Below are positions 5,704 to 9,889 of a DNA stretch of 9,889 nucleotides, piece after piece. The DNA is from Candidatus Heimdallarchaeota archaeon (GTDB lineage: Archaea; Asgardarchaeota; Heimdallarchaeia; Heimdallarchaeales; Heimdallarchaeaceae), in the NCBI GenBank assembly GCA_030628305.1, contig DAOVRE010000036.1, positions 1 to 9,889 on the forward strand, written 5' to 3'. Position numbers and translations under genes: made by a program. How positions within the stretch are numbered: position 1 is the stretch's first letter; each line of letters starts with the position of its first letter. The notes under the pieces are model-generated. The model did not search any database. It saw nothing but the letters and a program-made list of their open reading frames with translations, and was not told the origin of the DNA.

Positions 5704-7101
5704 ATGTTTATTCAAAACTCTGAAGATCTTTTAAAACTAACCCGAAATGACACTGAAAAAGAGGTTATGAATGTACTCTTATCCTCAATTAACGATCTTC
5801 TAGCTTTTGCACAACCTTCTACAATTATGTCTGATTCAATAGTTTTTGATAATAATACTTTGAAAGTAGATGGGAGTTCAATTGATTTATCTTCCTACGA
5901 GAATTTCTACCTTATATCTTTCGGAAAAGCTTCTCAAACGATGTCTAGTTGGATGATAGATAATTTTCCACTGTCTTTTTCGCGTATTATTATTGTAAGC
6001 CCAGATAAAACCCATTCTAGATTTGCTTCCATGCCTTCCTGTAAATGTTTTACTGGTGGACACCCAATCCCTAATGAACAGAGCATATTAGCAGCTGAAG
6101 AAGTTCTCAAACTCCTTCAAACGCTTACGGAAAGTGACCTTTGTTTCTTCCTTATATCGGGAGGCGGAAGTTCACTTCTAGAGTCTCCTGATTATAACAT
6201 CTCTCTTCAAGAATACCAACTATTGCAGAAGAGCTTACTTTCTTGTGGTGCTCCCATTCATGAGATTAATACTATACGGAAGCATTTCTCTAAGGTAAAA
6301 GGTGGGAAACTTGCATCCGTTTCAAACACCAACATTCTATCTTTCATTATCTCAGATGTGATTGGTAGTGATCCCTCCTTCATAGCTTCTGGACCTACTG
6401 TTCCTGATGAAACTACATGGAAGGATTGTGAAGCTATTTTTCAAAAATACAATCTTTTTCAATCTCTTCCTGAGGTGTTTGGTCATCTTATTGGTCAAGG
6501 AGTAAATGGTTTAATTAAAGAAACACCCTCTGACTCATCATTATTTTCAACCACTAACAATTATGTTATTGGAGACAATGTAAAATTGCTGGATTTCATA
6601 AAGAAAAAACTTAGTTTACACTATACTGTAGAGATTTTGGATTACAAGATAAGTGGAGAAGCTAAGGTAATTGGAGATGAGCTAGCTAAGGCGGTCGTTC
6701 AACGATACTCTAAAGTGAAAACACAGCGCGAAGATTTGTCTTTATCATTTCTTCTTTTTGGTGGGGAAACCACAGTTACTCTTTCACCCTCTGCTGGAGT
6801 TGGTGGAAGAAATCAAGAGCTTGCGCTTTCGTTTATTTTGTCGTCAAATGCTCTTAAATCCCTATTTTTAGCAAGTTTTGGAACAGATGGAATTGATGGT
6901 AATTCTAATGCTGCAGGAGCTATTGTTGGACCATTTACTTTTGCAAATGAACAAATCAGGAACGATGCTAGCAAATCTCTTTCTTCAAATGATGCTAATA
7001 GTTTCTTCAAAAAGCATGGTGGAGAGCTTATTACAGGTCATACTGGAACAAATATGATGGATATTGGAATAATCTGCATTTTGATGGATGAGAAATTTTA
7101 A
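5704..7101 (+). CDS. Glycerate 2-kinase (DUF4147/MOFRL family)
   Basis: With ATG 5704 the product is 465 residues, a normal family length; a TTG codon just before it (5701) is in frame but unlikely. Numbering from the TTG, the family motifs occur in order. They are ISFGKASQ (72-79), FTGGHPIPN (117-125), LISGGGSSLL (151-160), INTIRKHFSKVKGGKLA (189-205), ISDVIGSDPSFIASGPTVPD (217-236), FGGETTVTL (353-361), GVGGRNQELAL (366-376), FGTDGIDGNSNAAGAIV (393-409) and TGTNMMDI (448-455). The enzyme phosphorylates D-glycerate with ATP to 2-phosphoglycerate, linking non-phosphorylating sugar or serine breakdown to lower glycolysis. It follows ribL by 72 bases without an obvious promoter or Shine-Dalgarno site, so cotranscription with the flavin genes is possible though unrelated in function. 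Its stop overlaps that of the converging translin gene. Confidence 0.93.
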   Translation: MFIQNSEDLLKLTRNDTEKEVMNVLLSSINDLLAFAQPSTIMSDSIVFDNNTLKVDGSSIDLSSYENFYLISFGKASQTMSSWMIDNFPLSFSRIIIVSPDKTHSRFASMPSCKCFTGGHPIPNEQSILAAEEVLKLLQTLTESDLCFFLISGGGSSLLESPDYNISLQEYQLLQKSLLSCGAPIHEINTIRKHFSKVKGGKLASVSNTNILSFIISDVIGSDPSFIASGPTVPDETTWKDCEAIFQKYNLFQSLPEVFGHLIGQGVNGLIKETPSDSSLFSTTNNYVIGDNVKLLDFIKKKLSLHYTVEILDYKISGEAKVIGDELAKAVVQRYSKVKTQREDLSLSFLLFGGETTVTLSPSAGVGGRNQELALSFILSSNALKSLFLASFGTDGIDGNSNAAGAIVGPFTFANEQIRNDASKSLSSNDANSFFKKHGGELITGHTGTNMMDIGIICILMDEKF

Positions 7102-7730
7102 TCATCAAGATACTTGCCCAATCTCTCTTCTAGTTTCTTACCTTGAACAGCTACAAATAGATCAGAAAGAGTTCTTTCAACTAATATTCTAGCGATATCT
7201 TTCTTTCTTCTGAAATCTGACACTAGGTTTTTACCACATTCAACTTGCATAAATGTTGCATAGAGTTCCTTCATAGTTTCATAGTATTTTCTTGCCTCTT
7301 CTATTTCTCCTTCAACTAATTTTTCCAGAATATATCTTCTCAATTCTCCAATAAGGTCTGCAACTCCTAACAAGTAAGCTGCTTCTGTAACATTGATTTT
7401 TTCATAATTTGGGATTTTACCTGCAGTAAATAGCTCATTTAGTAACTTAGCTTCAGTATATTCTTGCATAGCTGCAGAAACTATGCCTATGCGATAATTC
7501 TCTTGTTGATTTTTTTGTAATTCATTAACTATTTTGAGAGCCCCTTCTGCTTCTTCTATCTTGCTTTTTGCCTTATCAAGCTGTTTCCTATGGAAATTTT
7601 CAATACTTTGACCTGAACATTTCAAGATTGTCCTTGATAAACTCATTAGATCGTCTCTTGCTTTATCGCTTTCAATAAGTTTTTTTTCAATTTCTGAAGC
7701 TATATCTTGGAAATTTGACATATCTACCAT
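7098..7730 (-). CDS. Translin/TRAX-family RNA-binding protein
   Basis: The 210-residue, mostly helical product carries translin-family hallmarks. AAMQEYTEAKLL (86-97) contains the E-x2-E pair (Glu90, Glu93) that in TRAX-type proteins forms part of the RNase site. AYLLGVADLIGELRRY (118-133) matches the family GVADLtGEL motif. KKDIARILVERTLSDL (176-191) is the C-terminal helix. The first 75 residues are charged, coiled-coil-prone helices. Eukaryotic translin and TRAX form C3PO, which degrades RNA passenger strands and processes tRNA fragments; archaeal homologues assemble as octamers and at least one is an RNase. The E-x2-E pair here makes RNase activity plausible, but the complete acidic set cannot be confirmed by eye. 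ATG 7730 is taken; an internal ATG (codon 4, 7721) lies about 24 bases from an A/T-rich element and could be a leaderless start. It diverges from the prenyl synthase gene. Confidence 0.9.
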   Translation of the reverse strand: MVDMSNFQDIASEIEKKLIESDKARDDLMSLSRTILKCSGQSIENFHRKQLDKAKSKIEEAEGALKIVNELQKNQQENYRIGIVSAAMQEYTEAKLLNELFTAGKIPNYEKINVTEAAYLLGVADLIGELRRYILEKLVEGEIEEARKYYETMKELYATFMQVECGKNLVSDFRRKKDIARILVERTLSDLFVAVQGKKLEERLGKYLDD

Positions 7731-7740
7731 TATTCTCAGT

Positions 7741-7749
7741 ATTATTTTT
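7741..7749 (-). promoter_or_regulatory. Candidate TATA element of the translin gene
   Basis: AAAAATAAT on the minus strand, preceded by CG and a purine-rich stretch (GAAAGGAAG), is centred about 24 bases before codon 4 (ATG 7721) and about 15 before ATG 7730. If it is the TATA box, the transcript would start at the second ATG and the protein would begin MSNFQD. The A/T richness of the region makes this tentative. Confidence 0.3.
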
Positions 7750-7839
7750 CGCTTCCTTTCAAATATGTTGTGTTTTTTAATCCTAACAGATAGAACAAAA
7801 AATTAATATGAGGTTTGTTTTCGTTATCCGAAGGTAAAA

Positions 7840-7844
7840 GGAAG
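7840..7844 (+). promoter_or_regulatory. Shine-Dalgarno-like site supporting ATG 7851
   Basis: GGAAG ends six bases before ATG 7851. It favours that start for the prenyl synthase over the upstream TTG (7815) and the internal ATG at 7878. Few other genes here have such a site. Confidence 0.4.
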
Positions 7845-7850
7845 ATAGTT

Positions 7851-8924
7851 ATGTTTCTTACGTACTACGCCAAAATAATGAAAAAAGTTGACAAATCATT
7901 AAGATCGTTTATGAAGGATCAACTAGATTCTGTTAAGGAGAATTCTTTCTTGCAGTATTTTTACAAAAAAATAGAAGATTTTCTTTTCTCTGGAGGTAAA
8001 AGAATTCGTCCTGTTATGATGATAACAACATTTTCTGCTGTTGATTCAAACAAAAAAATAGAAGCTGCCGTAAGAACTTCACTATCATTGGAACTAATTC
8101 ACAATGCCAGCTTAATACATGATGATATCATGGATAATGCTGATACACGTAGAGGAAAACAAGCTTTTCACAAAATATTTCATGATTATGCTGAGAACAA
8201 TCATAATGATGCAAATATGGACTATGCTAACTACGGGGAATCCATGGGTATTCTGGGAGGAGATTATGTTTACAATCTTGCCTATAGAGCTATACATAAT
8301 GATGGGTTTTCTCCCGAAATCACTTTAAGAGCAGCACAAGAATTCAACATTGGTTTCCTCAAAATTGTTCAAGGTGTTATATTTGAATCAGACCTTATGG
8401 GACGTAATAATGTCACAGAGGAAGAATACATCGAAATGATTAAAGGAAAAACAGCTGCACTGTTTGAAAAATCAGCTCGACTTGGTGCGATTTTGGCTGA
8501 AGGATCAATTTCTCAAATAGATAATCTAGGTAGTTTTGCTCTAAATGCAGGAATCGCTTTCCAACTTGTAGATGATGTTATAGGAACTTTTGGTGATTCT
8601 AAGAAAACTGGTAAACCTGTTGAAAGTGACATAAAAGAGGGTAAGAAAACAATCCTAGTAATCAAAGCCTTTGAAAATGCAAGTGTTGAACAAAAATCCA
8701 TTCTTAGTAGAATTTTGGGGGACTGTGAAGCTACTGCAGCTGATGTTGAGAAAATTAGAGAAATAATGCGACAAACTGGAGCTTTGTCTTATGCTCGGAA
8801 ACTTGCTGAAGAACTTTTTCAACTGAGCAAGTCATTTTTAGAAAATCTGGAACCACCCCTTAACCAACCTTACAAAGATTATCTGATAAACATTGCAAAG
8901 ATGGGTGTTTATAGAGAAAAGTGA
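7851..8924 (+). CDS. Polyprenyl (geranylgeranyl-type) diphosphate synthase
   Basis: With ATG 7851 the product is 357 residues. Numbered from an in-frame TTG at 7815 (369 residues), the trans-prenyltransferase landmarks are as follows. GGKRIRP (60-66) binds IPP. SLIHDDIMDNADTRRG (99-114) contains the first Asp-rich motif. GGDYVY (148-153), KIVQG (183-187) and KGKTAALF (210-217) follow. FQLVDDVIGTFGD (249-261) is the second Asp-rich motif, in the DDxxG form common in archaeal enzymes, then SDIKEGKKT (271-279). It adds IPP units to allylic diphosphates; in archaea the C20 product starts ether-lipid synthesis. The residue five before the first Asp motif is Ala98, where the Sulfolobus geranylgeranyl synthase has Phe, so a longer product cannot be excluded. 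The loop at 127-140 is rich in Asn, Asp and His. Its TGA is followed immediately by the GTG of the CinA-like gene. Confidence 0.93.
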   Translation: MFLTYYAKIMKKVDKSLRSFMKDQLDSVKENSFLQYFYKKIEDFLFSGGKRIRPVMMITTFSAVDSNKKIEAAVRTSLSLELIHNASLIHDDIMDNADTRRGKQAFHKIFHDYAENNHNDANMDYANYGESMGILGGDYVYNLAYRAIHNDGFSPEITLRAAQEFNIGFLKIVQGVIFESDLMGRNNVTEEEYIEMIKGKTAALFEKSARLGAILAEGSISQIDNLGSFALNAGIAFQLVDDVIGTFGDSKKTGKPVESDIKEGKKTILVIKAFENASVEQKSILSRILGDCEATAADVEKIREIMRQTGALSYARKLAEELFQLSKSFLENLEPPLNQPYKDYLINIAKMGVYREK

Positions 8925-8933
8925 GTGAAAATC

Positions 8934-9725
8934 ATGATTCTACCAACTGCTGAAATTGTCTGTTTGGGTAATGAATTACTAATAGGTGTAACAATAAATA
9001 CCAATGGTACATTCATTGGTGAAAAACTCACAAAGCTAGGTTATGAAGTTCGAAGAACAACTTGCATTAGAGATGATCTCGAATTAGCCTCTGCATTTTT
9101 CAAAGAAGTTTTTTCAAGAAAGCCCGATGTAATAATTGTTTCTGGTGGGCTTGGACCAACATATGATGATATTCAACTTGAAGTATTAGGGAAAGCACTT
9201 GAGGTTCCTTTGATTGAAGATGAACAAGCTGTGCGACAATTAGAAGTATATTATGGAAAAAGAAATTTCAAATTATCCAAAGAGAGGCGAAAGATGGCCC
9301 TCTTCCCAGAGGGCGCCACTATCTTAAATAATAGAGTAGGTGGTGCTCCAGGTTGCCATATACAATACGCTGGAATGGACATTTTCTCCGTTCCAGGAGT
9401 TCCAACCGAAATGGAAGATATTCTACTAAATCATGTGATTCCTATTCTAAATAAAAAGGTTGAAAACTCTCTTTTTGAGTTGAAATTTCAAATATTAAAT
9501 TGTAGTGAAAGTGAAATTGCTCCTTGCATAAATGATGTTAAAACACATTTTCCTGATCTTTATATCAAATCTCATCCTGCTTATAAGGGAAAAATTGGAA
9601 TTGTTATTCACATATCTGGATATGGCAAAAAAACTGAGAGCAGCATCTATGAAGCTAAAGCAGAAATGATAGAACTCTTTAAAATAAAAGTACCTTCTCT
9701 AATAATTAACAATTTTAAGGACTAG
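8934..9725 (+). CDS. CinA N-terminal-domain protein (COG1058, MoaB-like fold)
   Basis: ATG 8934 gives 263 residues; GTG 8925, directly after the upstream TGA, would add three and is the alternative. Numbering from the GTG, AEIVCLGNELLIG (9-21) followed by INTNGTFIGEKL (24-35), VSGGLGPTYDDI (72-83), NRVGGAPGC (136-144) and FSVPGVPTEMED (154-165) are the signatures of the CinA N-terminal domain. The C-terminal nicotinamide-deamidase domain of bacterial CinA is absent, as in most archaeal homologues, so the protein is full length. COG1058 proteins have been reported to hydrolyse ADP-ribose and related nucleotides; annotation as a molybdopterin-binding protein rests only on the fold. The last 80 residues correspond to the small alpha/beta region after the MoaB-like core. 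It is packed between the prenyl synthase and the GPN GTPase genes, presumably in one transcript. Confidence 0.9.
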   Translation: MILPTAEIVCLGNELLIGVTINTNGTFIGEKLTKLGYEVRRTTCIRDDLELASAFFKEVFSRKPDVIIVSGGLGPTYDDIQLEVLGKALEVPLIEDEQAVRQLEVYYGKRNFKLSKERRKMALFPEGATILNNRVGGAPGCHIQYAGMDIFSVPGVPTEMEDILLNHVIPILNKKVENSLFELKFQILNCSESEIAPCINDVKTHFPDLYIKSHPAYKGKIGIVIHISGYGKKTESSIYEAKAEMIELFKIKVPSLIINNFKD

Positions 9726-9731
9726 AAAAAA

Positions 9732-9889
9732 ATGGCAAAAAGATATTATACTATTTTCTTGCTGGGAACAGCAGGGAGTGGAAAAACAGTTCTAACTAGA
9801 ACACTTTTTGATTGGTTTGATCAGAAAAAACTAGATGTTGCAGTTCTTAATTTGGATGCTGGAGTTAGGAGATTACCTTACAATCCAGA
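9732..9889 (+). CDS. GPN-loop GTPase (XAB1/Gpn family), N-terminal part only
   Basis: The frame opens with ATG 9732, six bases after the previous stop, with AAGGA about 10 bases upstream, and runs off the window after 52 codons. The residues include a Walker A loop GTAGSGKT (12-19) and NLDAGVRRLPYNP (40-52), the segment that in GPN-loop GTPases precedes the VDIRD sequence. The family (PF03029) dimerises and hydrolyses GTP. Eukaryotic members Gpn1-3 help assemble and import RNA polymerase II; archaeal members are conserved, and their role is less defined. The GPN tripeptide itself lies beyond the window. It probably closes or continues the operon that starts with the prenyl synthase. Confidence 0.88.
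   Translation, partial: MAKRYYTIFLLGTAGSGKTVLTRTLFDWFDQKKLDVAVLNLDAGVRRLPYNP

Noticed and set aside
8112..8328. Two overlapping open frames inside the prenyl synthase gene
   Set aside because: They cover the Asp-rich motif region in other frames and have Met/Ile-rich nonsense composition.

Overview
The window is AT-rich archaeal DNA. Archaeal markers are an archaeosine-synthesis gene pair (arcS plus a RaSEA-type radical SAM gene), a CTP-dependent riboflavin kinase of the RbkR type, an archaeal-type FAD synthetase, a tRNA-Lys interrupted by an intron at position 37/38, A/T-rich TATA-like promoters and weak or absent Shine-Dalgarno sites. Low GC together with arcS/RaSEA, a translin-family protein and a GPN-loop GTPase would suit an Asgard archaeon (Heimdallarchaeia- or Lokiarchaeia-like), but the lineage is inference; Archaea is secure.

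Layout. Positions 1-2619 (minus strand) hold arcS followed by the RaSEA-like gene, overlapping by ATGA; the second gene runs off the left edge. A 229-base gap (2620-2848) has short repeats and T-tracts but no gene. Positions 2849-3313 (minus) encode a small unrecognised membrane protein. Positions 3407-3517 (minus) are tRNA-Lys(UUU) with a 34-nt intron and encoded CCA. Positions 3597-4169 (minus) encode an isochorismatase-fold protein that appears to have lost the catalytic cysteine. From a 100-base divergent promoter region, a plus-strand pair follows: rbkR/ribK (wHTH plus riboflavin kinase) and a ribL-type FAD synthetase with its own N-terminal wHTH, joined by TAATG. A glycerate 2-kinase gene (5704-7101, plus) converges on a translin-family gene (7098-7730, minus), and their stop codons overlap on TTAA. 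Divergent from translin is a plus-strand run: polyprenyl (geranylgeranyl-type) diphosphate synthase, a CinA N-domain protein, and the first 52 codons of a GPN-loop GTPase.

How the genes work together. arcS and the radical SAM gene perform consecutive steps of archaeosine formation on tRNA. RbkR and RibL convert riboflavin to FMN and then FAD, and both carry putative DNA-binding domains, so this locus may sense as well as make flavin nucleotides. The polyprenyl synthase feeds archaeal lipid synthesis. The remaining genes are metabolic or RNA/GTPase housekeeping functions. Most of the window is ordinary chromosomal core. The points most worth a second look are the wHTH-RibL fusion next to RbkR, the Cys-less isochorismatase homologue, the relaxed splice motif of the tRNA intron, and the small residue before the first Asp-rich motif of the prenyl synthase.
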